From: CAVYGM01 sp963768025
GTDB lineage: Bacteria; Bacteroidota; Bacteroidia; Cytophagales; Spirosomataceae
DNA length: 64,000 nucleotides
Assembly: GCA_963768025.1 (NCBI GenBank)
Contig: CAVYGM010000037.1
Coordinates: 1 to 64,000 of the forward strand
Reading direction: 5' to 3'
Shown here: in pieces, positions 28,644-39,692 of the stretch
Numbering within the stretch: the stretch's first letter is position 1
Layout of the letters: the number at the start of each line of letters is the position of its first letter
Program-made: the position numbers and the translations under genes
Notes under the pieces: generated by a model
The model's input: only the letters and a program-made list of their open reading frames with translations
Told to the model about the DNA's origin: nothing
Database searches by the model: none

Positions 28644-29756
28644 TTAAAAAACGAGCACGCCCTTGGCGTTATTTCCGTGGTGCATGTCGTCAAAAGCCTG
28701 TCTGAGCGCTTCCAGAGGGTAGGTACGGGTGACGAGTTCATTGAGCAATAGCTCACCTTTCTCGTATAAGGATAGCAAAATAGGGAAGTCCCGCTCCGGG
28801 TTGCATTGTCCATACAGCGGATTGATGTATAGTTTATCCCATTCAAACAGGTTCATATCAATGGAGATCTCCTGTTCGATTCCACTTACCTGACAGGCAA
28901 CGCCCGCGTTTCGTACCATGGCGAGGGGGGCCGCGCCCAGGGCCGGAATGGCCGTGCATTCGAACGCGTAATCAGCGCCGCGCCCGCCGGTGAGCTTTTT
29001 TACTTCCAGCGCAGCCGCCAATAGGCCGGTATCTTCCTTTGCGGCGAGGATCGTATCGGTAGCCCCATACTGACGGGCCATGTCCAACCGGTTCGGGTTC
29101 ACATCCAGGGCAATTATCCTGCTCGCTCCCGCGATCCGCGCCCCTTGTACCACATTCAATCCTACGCCACCCACGCCCAATACCACCACCGAACTGCCAG
29201 GCTTTACCTTAGCGGCATTCACCACCGATCCGTAGCCCGTCATCACTCCACAGCCCACGATGGCAGCCGAGGGAAAAGGAATGGGTACTTCGGTTTTGAC
29301 CACCGCCGCCTCCCGAACCACCGTCAGGGTAGACATGGTACCCAGGCTGAATGATCGTTCGATGGGGTGTCCGTTCCAGAGGGTACGCTCCAGCCCGGCG
29401 TGGCCGCCGCTGGCCTGGTTGCCCGCCGTCACGGGTGAATTTATTTCGCAGATGTGCTGATTCCCCTCCCTGCATTGGAAGCAATCCCCGCAGGGTATGG
29501 CCCAGTTCAAGATAACCACATCTCCAGGTTTCACTTTACGTACCTGGGGCCCTACTTGCTTAACCACACCGGCTCCCTCGTGGCCCATGACAATGGGCTT
29601 ACCCCAGGACAAGGAATCAAAATCGGTATGGCAGATACCGGCAGCCTTTATTTCCACAAGTACCTCGTCGTGCTGAGGCGGGTACACTTCAATGGTGTCC
29701 ACGGTAAACTGCCCGTTTCCGTGACTGATGGCGGCTCTTGCCTTAAAAAAATCCAT
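28644..29756 (-). CDS. Zinc-dependent alcohol dehydrogenase (class III-type)
   Basis: The 370-residue medium-chain dehydrogenase has GICHTDFDSLSWGKPIVMGHEGAGVV at about residues 40-65, with the catalytic-zinc Cys and His and the GHE motif. AIPCGDCFQCREGNQHICE at about 85-105 supplies the four structural-zinc Cys. VGCGVMTGYGSVVNAAKVKPGSSVVVLGVGGVGLNVVQGA contains the third catalytic Cys and the NAD-binding GxGGVG. NPLYGQCNPERDFPILL near 320 matches the class III/NDMA-type C-terminal block. It would oxidise alcohols or S-hydroxymethyl-thiol adducts with NAD+. Bacillithiol, rather than glutathione, is indicated by bshB1 in this window, so a role in formaldehyde removal is possible but unproven. 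It has no neighbours in an operon. Confidence 0.88.
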   Translation of the reverse strand: MDFFKARAAISHGNGQFTVDTIEVYPPQHDEVLVEIKAAGICHTDFDSLSWGKPIVMGHEGAGVVKQVGPQVRKVKPGDVVILNWAIPCGDCFQCREGNQHICEINSPVTAGNQASGGHAGLERTLWNGHPIERSFSLGTMSTLTVVREAAVVKTEVPIPFPSAAIVGCGVMTGYGSVVNAAKVKPGSSVVVLGVGGVGLNVVQGARIAGASRIIALDVNPNRLDMARQYGATDTILAAKEDTGLLAAALEVKKLTGGRGADYAFECTAIPALGAAPLAMVRNAGVACQVSGIEQEISIDMNLFEWDKLYINPLYGQCNPERDFPILLSLYEKGELLLNELVTRTYPLEALRQAFDDMHHGNNAKGVLVF

Positions 29757-30006
29757 AATTCTTCAAGTTAAAATGTACCAGGTACCAACGGAAGTCTTTT
29801 GTCACAAGATAATATGTACCTTTCGCTTATAGATCACCCTTCAAAATAGGATAACTTTTAAAGCCACAATTCCGGATGCGGATACCGTGAACTTCTGTCT
29901 ATAAATTCAATCGTTGGTGCATAAAAGTAGTAGAAACCGTCAAAAACACTAAATTTGTGGTATAGGCTTTCGAACAATTTTTCAAAAAACCATATCCTTG
30001 CTCTCC

Positions 30007-31656
30007 ATGCTTCCAGCAATTCCCTTTGACCAGACCGCCGCGTACAAAAAATTAAAAACCCATTATAAAACCATTAGCAAAAAGCACATGCGCGAGCTGT
30101 TTGCTGAAGATCCCAACCGATTCAAGAAGTTTTCGATCCGGCTTGGGGATATCGTGGTTGATTATTCCAAAAATCGAATCAATGGCCGCACCAGAGGGTA
30201 CCTCTGCCAGCTGGCGGAAGAGTGCAAACTCGGAGAGGCAATCGAACAGATGTTTGCCGGTGAAAAAATAAACGCGACCGAAGATCGCGCCGTGCTGCAC
30301 GTGGCCCTGCGCAACCGCTCCAATACCCCGGTACTGGTGGATGGGAAGGACGTAATGCCCGATGTGAATGAAGTGTTGGAAAAGATGAAAGAGTTTTCGG
30401 GTAAAGTACGCAACGGTTCCTGGAAAGGCTACACGGGAAAAAGTATCACGGATATTGTAAATATTGGCATTGGGGGAAGCGATTTGGGACCCGTGATGGT
30501 CACCGAAGCTTTGAAGAATTACGGAAAAAAGGACCTGTACGTTCACTTTGTTTCTAACGTGGATGGAACCCACATTGCTGAAACCTTGAAAAATCTGAAT
30601 ACGGAAACTACCTTGTTCATGATCGCGTCCAAAACCTTCACCACGCAGGAGACCATGGCCAATGCCCACTCGGCCCGGGCGTGGTTTTTGGATGCTGCTT
30701 TGGACGCCGAGCATGTCAAAAAACATTTTGTGGCGATTTCAACCAATCAGTCTGAGGTCGAAAAGTTTGGGATCGACCCCCAGAATATGTTTGGTTTCTG
30801 GGATTGGGTAGGCGGGCGTTATTCGCTATGGTCAGCCATCGGACTATCCATCGCCTGCTTCATCGGCTTTCAGAATTTTGAGCAACTCCTGGCCGGAGCC
30901 CACGAAATGGATACGCATTTCCAAACCACGAAGTTTGAGCGAAACATCCCCGTGATGCTGGCCCTGCTCGGAATTTGGTATAACAATTTCTTCGATGCCC
31001 AGTCGCACGCCATCTTGCCCTATGACCAGTATATGCACCGGTTTGCGGCCTATTTTCAACAGGGTGATATGGAGAGTAATGGCAAGTCCGTTGGGCGCGA
31101 CGGGCAACCCGTTTCGTACCAAACGGGCCCGATTATCTGGGGAGAACCCGGCACAAACGGGCAACATGCATTTTATCAGCTCATCCATCAGGGCACAAAG
31201 CTCGTCCCCTGCGATTTTATTGCCCCGGCTACGAGTCAAAATCCCCTGGCAGATCACCATAAGATGCTTTTGTCCAACTTTTTTGCTCAGACTGAGGCGC
31301 TTATGAATGGAAAGACTTCCGAAGAAGCCCGTGCAGAGTTGAAGGCAAGTGGCAAAAATGAACAGGTGTTAAATTTTCTAACACCGTTCAAAACCTTTGA
31401 AGGCAACCGCCCGACCAACTCCATCCTGGTCAAAAGGGTCACCCCCAAGGTACTTGGTAGCCTGATCGCTATGTACGAACACAAGATTTTTGTCCAGGGA
31501 ATTATATGGAATGTATTTAGCTTTGATCAGTGGGGCGTAGAATTGGGCAAGCAATTAGCAAACAAGATTTACCCCGAACTTCATAACGATGCTGAGGTAG
31601 AAGGCCACGATAGTTCAACCAACGGCCTTATCAATTTGTACAAGCGCTGGCGGTAG
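30007..31656 (+). CDS. pgi: Glucose-6-phosphate isomerase
   Basis: Pgi interconverts glucose-6-phosphate and fructose-6-phosphate. The ATG at 30007 is chosen over a TTG 9 nt upstream. The 549-residue protein is the usual large bacterial type. VNIGIGGSDLGPVMVTEAL near residue 150 is the sugar-phosphate binding loop. FMIASKTFTTQETMANAHSAR, then GFWDWVGGRYSLWSAIGLSIA (PGI signature 1), IIWGEPGTNGQHAFYQLIHQGTKLVPCDF and the C-terminal FDQWGVELGKQLA (signature 2) are all present. The catalytic Glu in WGEPGTN, the His in FNSNLIMYEHK-like LIAMYEHKI and the final Lys in GVELGKQLA are intact. A TAAATTTG -7-like element lies at 29950-29957, about 50 nt upstream. Confidence 0.97.
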   Translation: MLPAIPFDQTAAYKKLKTHYKTISKKHMRELFAEDPNRFKKFSIRLGDIVVDYSKNRINGRTRGYLCQLAEECKLGEAIEQMFAGEKINATEDRAVLHVALRNRSNTPVLVDGKDVMPDVNEVLEKMKEFSGKVRNGSWKGYTGKSITDIVNIGIGGSDLGPVMVTEALKNYGKKDLYVHFVSNVDGTHIAETLKNLNTETTLFMIASKTFTTQETMANAHSARAWFLDAALDAEHVKKHFVAISTNQSEVEKFGIDPQNMFGFWDWVGGRYSLWSAIGLSIACFIGFQNFEQLLAGAHEMDTHFQTTKFERNIPVMLALLGIWYNNFFDAQSHAILPYDQYMHRFAAYFQQGDMESNGKSVGRDGQPVSYQTGPIIWGEPGTNGQHAFYQLIHQGTKLVPCDFIAPATSQNPLADHHKMLLSNFFAQTEALMNGKTSEEARAELKASGKNEQVLNFLTPFKTFEGNRPTNSILVKRVTPKVLGSLIAMYEHKIFVQGIIWNVFSFDQWGVELGKQLANKIYPELHNDAEVEGHDSSTNGLINLYKRWR

Positions 31657-31892
31657 GAATTGGTATGTCGGTATCTTGGTTATTGGTATAGTAGGTTTTT
31701 TTTTCTTAGAGCTATCATCAGCCTTAAGGAACAAACCCTGCACGGTATTGGCACAGAGGAATTGTATACTAAATTTATTCGTTATTGATTCGTTACAAAG
31801 TGTTTGTTGGTCATCAGACAATTGATCAATACAGTACATCCGACAACTGATACCCAACACCCGTTCCACCACTAACCACCACCCAACAACCC

Positions 31893-32078
31893 ATGTGTGT
31901 GAATCTGAAAACCTTCAACGAGTCGTTTCGAAAGTGGGCTGAGGAACAGGACGAACAACCTGACTGGTCCACCGATTTAGTCGTTCCCGACTCGGAGGGT
32001 ACCTCCTTACTACTTGCCAATCTGGACAGAGAAAAACTCATCGCCCAGGAGGAAAGTAGCGAGGATACGGACAAGTAG
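31893..32078 (+). CDS. Small acidic protein, possible gene
   Basis: This 61-residue frame from the ATG at 31893 is strongly acidic. It contains SFRKWAEEQDEQPDWSTDLVVPDSEGTSLL and ends in a Glu/Ser/Asp-rich tail. It lies between pgi and the DinB gene in the same direction, and no competing gene is convincing. I do not recognise a family and there is no clear ribosome-binding site, so the call is tentative. Confidence 0.4.
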   Translation: MCVNLKTFNESFRKWAEEQDEQPDWSTDLVVPDSEGTSLLLANLDREKLIAQEESSEDTDK

Positions 32079-32116
32079 GAGGTGCAACGCTTATCTAGAT
32101 TAAATTGGGATCTTCC

Positions 32117-32629
32117 ATGCAAAACCAAAAACGCGAGGTGTGGCAGCGAGGCCCGGTAGAGGGTGTTCCGCCACTAGTGCAGCCGGTTGCTCACGCCCTT
32201 TTACAAGCCCACGAAGAGGTAGAGGCATTGATGGAGGGATTTGATGAAGGCTTGCTGTGGGTATGTCCGGCCGGAGTGGCTTCGGTGGGCTTCCATCTCC
32301 AGCACCTCACGGGCGTGCTCGACCGCCTTTTTACCTACGCCAGGGGCGAGCAACTTACTCCGGCTCAGCGTGGCGCTTTGGAAAGGGAGGGTACTTCCGT
32401 GGAAACGGATGGTGCGGTTCACCGGTTGGTTGAGGCGTTTGGAGATCAGGTGAGGCTCGCGTTGCACCAGTTAAAAAACACCCAGGAAAGTATTCTTACA
32501 GAACCGAGGGGGATCGGCAAAGCGCAGATTCCTACTACGGTGATGGGCCTGCTTTTTCACGCTGCCGAACATACCATGCGTCACGTGGGGCAACTCCACG
32601 TGACGGTGCGGGTAGTAATGGCCGGATGA
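32117..32629 (+). CDS. DinB-family (DUF664-like) protein
   Basis: The ATG at 32117 is chosen over a TTG 12 nt upstream. The 170-residue protein is a four-helix bundle of the DinB superfamily. The three His metal ligands are visible as VGFHLQHLTGVLDRLF (about residue 55) and LLFHAAEHTMRHVGQLHV (about 145-160), the HxxxH pattern of the last helix. Members are metal-dependent, often thiol-S-transferases using bacillithiol or related thiols. The presence of bshB1 elsewhere in the window makes bacillithiol a possible cosubstrate, which is inference. It is followed closely by a VOC gene on the opposite strand. Confidence 0.8.
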   Translation: MQNQKREVWQRGPVEGVPPLVQPVAHALLQAHEEVEALMEGFDEGLLWVCPAGVASVGFHLQHLTGVLDRLFTYARGEQLTPAQRGALEREGTSVETDGAVHRLVEAFGDQVRLALHQLKNTQESILTEPRGIGKAQIPTTVMGLLFHAAEHTMRHVGQLHVTVRVVMAG

Positions 32630-32633
32630 GTAC

Positions 32634-33122
32634 CTAATCTAATTCCAGCAGTAAATCCTCCAGATCCAGGTGATGAGTGTACATGGCGATGGTACCATCC
32701 GGTTGCCGGGGCCAGTCTTCCTGTGGGCGATCCCAGTAAAGTTCCACTCCATTTTGATCCGGGTCGTCGAGGTACAGTGCTTCGGATACGCCGTGGTCAG
32801 CCACCCCCGTGAGGGGATAACCGGCATGGAGCAGGCGCTGGTAGATAGTCGCCAAATCACGGCGGGTAGGGTAGAGGATAGCCGTATGAAACAGCCCCGT
32901 GGATCGGCGGGGAGACGGACCTGCCCCTTTGCTCTGCCAGGTGTTCAGGCCAATGTGGTGGTGATAGCCACCCGCCGATACAAAGGCGGCTTCTGACCCG
33001 TACGTACTGATGAGGCTGAATCCCAGTAGGTCGCAATAAAATTTTAAGGAACGAGAAAGGTCGGATACCCTGAGGTGTACGTGCCCTATGCGTGTTTGAT
33101 CAGGAATGGTGTAGGTACTCAT
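32634..33122 (-). CDS. VOC-family (glyoxalase/bleomycin-resistance/extradiol-dioxygenase-like) protein
   Basis: The 162-residue protein comprises two VOC beta-alpha-beta-beta-beta units. GHVHLRVSDLSRSLKFYCDLLGFSLI opens the first with a metal-ligand His, and AAFVSAGGYHHHIGLNTWQSKGAG gives the second His near residue 55. GLFHTAILYPTRRDLATIYQRLLHAGYP opens the second unit, and ALYLDDPDQNGVELYWDRP supplies the C-terminal Glu. These are the family's usual metal ligands. The GHHH..NTW pattern is typical of catechol-2,3-dioxygenase-like or lyase relatives. The reaction is not predictable. A terminator-like hairpin separates it from gltD upstream. Confidence 0.85.
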   Translation of the reverse strand: MSTYTIPDQTRIGHVHLRVSDLSRSLKFYCDLLGFSLISTYGSEAAFVSAGGYHHHIGLNTWQSKGAGPSPRRSTGLFHTAILYPTRRDLATIYQRLLHAGYPLTGVADHGVSEALYLDDPDQNGVELYWDRPQEDWPRQPDGTIAMYTHHLDLEDLLLELD

Positions 33123-33189
33123 GTAGGGGTTCAGGTTTAGTAGTCATAGTATTGATGAAGGTAATTTTTGGATAAAAGTACCTAAAAAT

Positions 33190-33217
33190 AAAAAGGAGGC
33201 CACCGGGCCTCCTTTTT
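33190..33217 (-). terminator. Terminator downstream of gltD
   Basis: A 12-bp perfect stem (AAAAAGGAGGCC and complement) with a 4-nt loop is flanked by A and T runs. It lies about 20 nt after the gltD stop on the - strand. Confidence 0.8.
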
Positions 33218-33238
33218 ATTTGTGTTTATAGGTAGTTG

Positions 33239-34746
33239 CTACACATTGGCAAACTCCGGCGTCAACATCGAAACTGCCTTTGCTTCCAGGAACGATTCGC
33301 CCATCAGGTATTCGTCCACGGCGCGGGCTGCTTCACGTCCTTCGCTGATGGCCCACACCACCAGTGATTGTCCACGGCGGCAGTCACCAGCAGCAAATAC
33401 TTTTTCATTGGTGGTGGACTGATACTTGTTGGCTTTAATATTACCACGCTCGTCAAATTCCAGCCAAGATCGTTCAACAGTCCTTCTTGCTGCGGATGCA
33501 GAAAACCTGCGGCCAGAAGTGCCAGTTCGCAGGGAATCATCCTCTCGCTTCCTGCTACTTCTTTCATTTGCTACGGCCCGTTTCAGGATCTTTTTGCCAG
33601 TCGAGCTCAACAATTTTCAGTCCTTTCAAGTTTCCGTTTTCGTCACCAACAAATTCTTTGGTATTGATAGACCAATGTCGGTCGCAACCTTCCTCGTGCG
33701 AAGTGGAGGTACGAAGCATCATCGGCCAGTTTGGCCAGGGCGTGCTGGTGTCGCGGTCTTTTGGAGGAATTGGCATCAGTTCAATCTGCGTTACCGATTT
33801 GGCACCGTGACGGTTCGAAGTACCCACGCAGTCGGAACCCGTATCACCACCACCAATTACAACTACATTTTTATCGGTAGCCAAAAGCTCACCATTTGCA
33901 TATGGTTGGCCCTGGTGATCTTCTTCTACCGGAATAGTCAGCCACGCGCTTGTTCTGCTGACTCAGAAATTCCATCGCAAAATGAACTCCTTTCAACTGA
34001 CGTCCTTCGATTTTCAGATCTCGTGGAACCGTTGAACCCATCGTCAACACCACGGCATCGAAATTCGTTCAGCAGTTCGTCGGCTTTGATGTCCACCCAA
34101 CATTTACATTGGTACTGAACTCAATTCCTTCTTCCTCCATCACTGCCAGACGACGGTCGATGATCCGTTTTTCCAGTTTGAAATCAGGAATACCGTAGCG
34201 TAGCAGTCCACCGATCTTATCAGCTCTTTCGAACAAGGTCACCGTATGGCCGGCCTGATTCAGCTGAGAAGCAGCGGCCATTCCGGCAGGACCAGAACCT
34301 ACAACAGCTACTTTTTTGCCGGTTCTGCTTCTTGGGAATTCGGGGTTTCACCAGACCCAGTTCAAAGGCTTTTTCAGCAATCGATTTTTCAATGAATTCA
34401 ATCGCTACGGGTGGTTTGTTGATTCCCAGAACGCAGGACGCCTCGCAGGGAGCGGGGCAAATGCGGCCCGTAAATTCAGGGAAATTGTTGGTCGAGGCCA
34501 AAATTTCGTAGGCCAGTGCCCAGTTGTCGTCATACACGGCGTCGTTGAACTCCGGAATGATGTTGCCCAGCGGACAACCGTTGTGGCAAAAAGGAATTCC
34601 GCAGTCCATGCAACGGGCTGCCTGATTGCGTGAATCGTCCACGCTATGGGCACTTTCAATTTCCTTATAATCGTGAAGACGTTCTTCAACGGGCTCTTTT
34701 TTGGTAATTCCCTTTCAAACTCTAAAAATCCGGTTGGTTTTCCCAT
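33239..34746 (-). pseudogene. gltD: Glutamate synthase small subunit GltD, many frameshifts
   Basis: GltD feeds electrons from NADPH to GltB for glutamate synthesis from glutamine and 2-oxoglutarate. The start MGKPTGFLEFERELP (ATG at 34746) is normal, but the frame is lost within 20 codons. Successive pieces follow: NQAARCMDCGIPFCHNGCPLGN (the 4Fe-4S Cys cluster), LASTNNFPEFTGRICPAPCEASCVLGINKPPVAIEFIE, QLNQAGHTVTLFERADKIGGLLRYGIPDFKL (FAD loop), ATDKNVVVIGGGDTGSDCVGTSNRHGAKSVTQIELMPIPP (NADPH loop) and DCRRGQSLVVWAISEGREAARAVDEYLMG. At least five frame changes are needed and no internal region is missing, giving about 502 codons, close to the usual 490. As written no functional protein can be made. 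The even spread of indels suggests sequence error. Confidence 0.88.
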
Positions 34747-34784
34747 TCCTATATTTCAATCTTTTAATAGTATGAATCAATACT

Positions 34785-37700
34785 CTAAAAATCAGGGATG
34801 TATCGACGTCAATCACAATGTCCTTGTACACCACGTTTTTATCAGCAATCTGCTGGGCGAGGGTGATACCCCGTCCTTCCAGCGCTTTCTTGAAGTCAGT
34901 GGGAAGTACTTTTACAAATTGCTTTACGATTCTTCCCAGTTCTGGGTAATCTGAAAGGCCACGTTACTGGTGGTGTACTGGAAATGCTTGTCGACGTACT
35001 CACGCAGGATCCCTTGATCTTCCTCATTTAACGAATCCAGGGATACCATTTCGAAGTTCACTTTGTCCTCGAAGGTGCCCGCCCTATCCCACACATAGGC
35101 AACACCGCCCGACATACCGGCGGCAAAGTTTTGCCCGGTTTCGCCGAGAATAATGGCCAGACCACCCGTCATGTATTCGCAGCCGTGATCACCCACACCT
35201 TCCACCACCACTTTGGCATCCGGAGTTCCGCACGCAGAAACGCTCACCGGCGGTACCTCGGATGTAGGCTTCACCGGAGGTAGCTCCGTAGAACGCCACG
35301 TTACCGACGATGATGTTTTCTTCGGGTTTGAACTTGGCAGTCCCGGTCCGGATAGACGATCAGTTCGGCACCACAAAGTCCTTTTCCAAAGTAATCATTG
35401 GCATCGCCTTCCAGTTCCAGCCGAATCCCGGCGGTGTTGAACGCACCGAAACTTTGTCCGGCCGTTCCGCGGAATTTGATAATGGATTGTTCCGTTGGGT
35501 AAGCCGGGACCACCGTACATTTTGGAAATTTCATTGGATAGCATCGTTCCTACCGCCCGGTTCAGGTTATTGATCGGGAATTCGCCGTAAACTTCTTCCG
35601 ATCGTTCCAGGGCGGGTTTCGCCGCTTTGATCAAATCGATGATCCAGCACATTGTCGATTCCATGATCCTGCTCTTCCTGTTTGAACAGAGCTACTTCAA
35701 GATCCGGCTTCTTCTTTGTACAGGATCGCATCGAGGTTAAGATTTTTGTATTTCCAGTGTTTTAGGTCCTGGCGCGTTTCAAGGTACTGCACCTGTCCAA
35801 CCATTTCGTTCACCGTGCGGAAACCAAGTTGAGCCATGATTTCGCGCAGTTCTTCGGCCATGAAAGTAAACATATTCACCACGTGCTCAGGCTTTCCCGT
35901 GAACAGCGCGCGTAGTTCTTTATTCTGCGTAGCCACACCCACCGGGCAGGTATTCAGGTGACATTTGCGCATCATGATACAGCCAGCGGCTACCAAGTGC
36001 CGCCGTGGCAACGCCCCATTCTTCGGCGCCCAAGCATGGCCGCAATCGCCAGGTCGCGACCGGTACGCATCTGACCATCGGCCTGTACCGTAACGCGGCC
36101 ACGCAGTTTGTTTTTTACCAGGGTCTGGTGCGTTTCGGCCAGATCCAAGTTCCCAGGGCAGACCCGCGTGACGGATCGAACTGAAGGGGGAAGCACCCGT
36201 TCCGCCATCGTAGCCCGAGATCAGAATATGGTCGGCATGGGCTTTGGCAACACCGGTAGCAACGGTACCTACACCAGCTTCCGACACCAGTTTTACGCTG
36301 ATACGGGCCTCACGGTTGGCATTTTTAAGGTCAAAAATCAGCTGCGCCAAATCCTCAATCGAATAAATATCGTGGTGGGGCGGGGGCGAAATCAAGACCC
36401 ACGCCGGGCGTCGAGTGACGGGTGCGGCCGATCCAGTCGTCCACTTTAAGGCCGGGCAACTGACCACCTTCGCCGGGTTTGGCACCCTGGGCCATTTTGA
36501 TCTGTAATTCGCTGGGCATTGCTCAGATAATGGCTCGTTACGCCAAAACGTCCCGAAGCAACCTGCTTGATGCCCGAGTTCATGCTGTCGCCGTTTGCAA
36601 GCGGGTTGTAAGCGCAGTTCGTCTTCGCCACCTTCGCCGGAGTTGGATTTGCCACCAATCCGGTTCATGGCAATGGCCAGGGTGGTATGCGCTTCCCACG
36701 AAATCGAACCAAATGACATGGCACCCGTAGCAAACCGTTTGAAAATACTTTCGACGGGTTCCACTTCTTCAATCGGAATCGGATTGCCTTTTTTGAATTG
36801 CAGCAAACCACGCAACGTCATGGCTTTCTGACTCTGATCATCAATCAGTTTGGAGTATTTCTTGAAAAGCTCATAGTCGTTCGTTTTGGTCGCATTGTTG
36901 CAGCAAATGAACCGTCTGCGGGTTGAAAATGTGCGCTTCGCCCCGTTGTTTCCACTGGTAAAATCCACCCACTTCCAGGTGGGGATTCAGTCGGGTGTTT
37001 CGGGATAAGCCACTTTGTGACGAACCAGAATCTCACGGGCAATTTCATCAATACCCATACCGCCGATGCGGGAAATGGTACCGGTAAAGTACCGGTCAAC
37101 CACATCTTTGTTCAGACCCAGGCATTCGAAAATCTGGCGCCCTGATACGATTGCAAGGTGGAAATTCCCATTTTCGAGAAAATCTTCAAGCAACTCTTTA
37201 TTGACAGCCTTGATGTAATTGTAATACAGCTTTTCATCGGTATACTCACCTTCGATCACGCTTCTTGCGGTTCATGAAGGAAATGCGTTTCGAATGCCAT
37301 ATAGGGGCAAATACCCGCTGCACCGTAACCGATCAGCGTAGCAAAATGATGCGTTTCCCAAACATCACCGGCTTCAACCAGGATACCTACTTTACCCCGC
37401 AATCCCTCACGAATCAGGTGGTGGTGAATTGCCGCCGTCGCCAGCAGGGAAGGAATGGGCGCGTGGTCGGAGTCAATGGCACGGTCGGAAAGGATGATGA
37501 TCTCGAACCCATCCTCAATGGCATCTTCGGCGTATCGGCAAATGCGTTCCAGGGCTCGTTCCAATGCCTTTCCACCCTCGTCGGCCCGGAAATAGGTATT
37601 GATGGTTTTGGCCTGAAAGTGGTTTTTATCCACAAACCGCAGCTTGTCAAACTCCTGCACGGTCAGTACCGGATGCGGCAGCTCAATCTGACGGCAATGC

Positions 37701-39388
37701 TAGCGGCGTTTCGGTCAGGATATTCTCGGTAGCTCCCACAAAACCAATCAGCGACATGATCGAACGTTCCCGAATGGAGTCAATCGGAGGGTTGGTTACC
37801 TGGGCAAAAAGCTGCTTGAAGTAATTGGATAAGTGCTGGCTTTGCTCCGAAAGAATCGCCAGCGGCACGTCCGTACCCATGGAACCGATCGCTTCCATGC
37901 CCGTTTGGGCCATCGGGGCCAGAATCATCCGCAGGTCTTCCGACGTAAAGCCAAAGGCCATCTGCCGCTTCAGCAGGGCGGCTATCGTCGTACTGTACGG
38001 TACGTCCGGATCGGCTGATCCAGATCATCAACGTGCAATTTGTATTCGTCGAGCCATTCCTGGTACGGCTTGCGGGCACAAATCTCTGCTTTGATTTCTT
38101 CATCCGGAATAATCCGGCCCTGCTCCATATCCACCACGAACATACGGCCCGGCTGCAGACGGCCTTTCGTCACTACCTTGGCCTGATCTACTTCCAGAAC
38201 ACCGGCTTCGGAGGCCATAATGACCGTGTCATCGTTGAGTACCCAGTAGCGCGAGGGACGCAGACCATTACGGTCGAGGGTAGCGCCTACGATTTTGCCA
38301 TCCGTAAAGGAAATAGAAGCCGGGCCATCCCAGGGCTCCATGATGGCCGCGTGGTATTCATAAAATGCCCTGCGTTCCGGGTCCATCTGCTCGTTGCCGT
38401 CCCAGGCTTCGGGAATGAGCATCATCATCACGTGCGGCAAGCGAACGTCCGGAAAGGTACAGGAGTTCAATGGCATTGTCCAGGTTGGCGGAGTCGGACT
38501 GTTTCGGATCGCAAATCGGAAGGAGCATTTCCATTTCTTCCTTGGTAAAAAACTTGGATTCAAAGGCCATTTCACCCGCCCTGATCCAGTTCACATTTCC
38601 TTTTACGGTATTGATTTCGCCATTGTGGGCAATGTACCGGAAAGGCTGAGCCAGTTTCCAGGAAGGAAAAGTGTTGGTTGAGAAACGGGAGTGAACAACG
38701 GCAAAAGCCGATACGACCGATTCGTTTTCGAGATCAGGGAAATAGTATTTCAGCTGATTGGTCGTCAGCTGTCCTTTGTAGGAAATCGTGCGGCACGATA
38801 GGGATGAAAAATAGAAATGGTCTTTGGCATCCTTGATGTCGGCTATCAGTTTGCTGACTACCTGTCGAAGATAAACAATTTACGTTCAAAGCCAGATCAT
38901 CTTCGATCAGTTCGGGCTGCTTGATAAAGAGTTGTTCTACGTAAGGCTCCACGGAAAGCGAGCCATCGCCAAGGGTGTCGTTCAGGGTAGGTACCTTCCG
39001 GTAACCCAGCAATTTCATGCCCAGCTTTTTTATTTTTCGGTTCAGATATATCCTTGCACTCTTCGCGTAGCTCCTTGTCCTGCGGAAAAAAGATCATCCC
39101 TACACCGTATTCACCCACATCGGGTAGTTGGAAGCCGATTCCTGGCTCAGGCATTCCTCCACAAAAAACTCGTGGGGAATCTGAAGCAGGAGTCCCGCAC
39201 CATCACCGGTGTTGGGGTCACAGCCACAAGCACCCCGGTGATCCATGCGTTCGAGCATGTGAATAGCATCGGCCACAATCTGATGTGACTTTCGTACCTT
39301 TCAAGTGCGCCCGGAATCCAATTCCACAGGCATCGTGTTCGAATTCAGAACGGTATAATCCTGGTTGATCTGATACTATTTCGGACAT
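34785..39388 (-). pseudogene. gltB: Glutamate synthase large subunit GltB, many frameshifts
   Basis: The ATG at 39388 begins MSEIVSDQPGLYRSEFEHDACGIGF. The Cys in ACGIG becomes the N-terminal nucleophile of the glutaminase domain after propeptide removal. Later pieces in several frames include HDDDAHS-type DNA of the amidotransferase domain, QPGRMFVVDMEQGRIIPDEEIKAEI, LPHPVLTVQEFDKLRFVDK, then ISVKLVSEAGVGTVATGVAKAHADHILISGYDGGTGASP (FMN/glutamate-synthase domain). CHLNTCPVGVATQNKELR carries the 3Fe-4S Cys. The C-terminal GXGXG domain follows, with GLCGAELIVYPDRD and TGGLAIILGETGQNFAAGMSGGVAYVWD. The length, about 1534 codons, is right. More than ten frame changes occur over 4.6 kb, in a region whose flanks are clean. 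The end is placed at the TAG at 34785-34787, assuming one indel in the A/T run there. Confidence 0.88.
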
Positions 39389-39692
39389 TGTGTTCTCTTT
39401 AATTTACTGTATACTTAGTTTACAAATTTTTGAAAAAAGAAGGCATGGAGTACCCTATATAATGTAGCGAAAAAATAGCGCACGACTGAGTGATGAAGCA
39501 AATTGATGCAAGATAATAATAATAAATATTTGGTTAAATAACCCAAATGCAAAATATTATCTATGTAGTATAAATTTGCTAATTAATTTATACTATATCC
39601 GGAAATATTGATAAAGCGTCAAAGAAGCTTACAGATTGCTGAAAATTTATTAATGAGAGGTTCCCCTAAATTACGAAAAAAATGGATTCAAA
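39389..39692. other. AT-rich intergenic region upstream of gltB
   Basis: About 300 bp contain no supported gene. An inverted repeat AGTATAAATT ... AATTTATACT lies at about 39569-39595 with a TAAATTTG -7-like element inside it on the + strand. I see no certain terminator for rnz here, since rnz ends at 39693 pointing into this region. Confidence 0.4.

Noticed and set aside
31826..32128. 100-codon - strand frame opposite the small acidic gene
   Set aside because: Ser/Leu-rich shadow frame without a start context. The + strand frame fits the gene direction better.
39569..39595. Inverted repeat upstream of gltB as a terminator for rnz
   Set aside because: It lies about 100 nt beyond the rnz stop and is AT-rich with no T-run, so it is a weak candidate.
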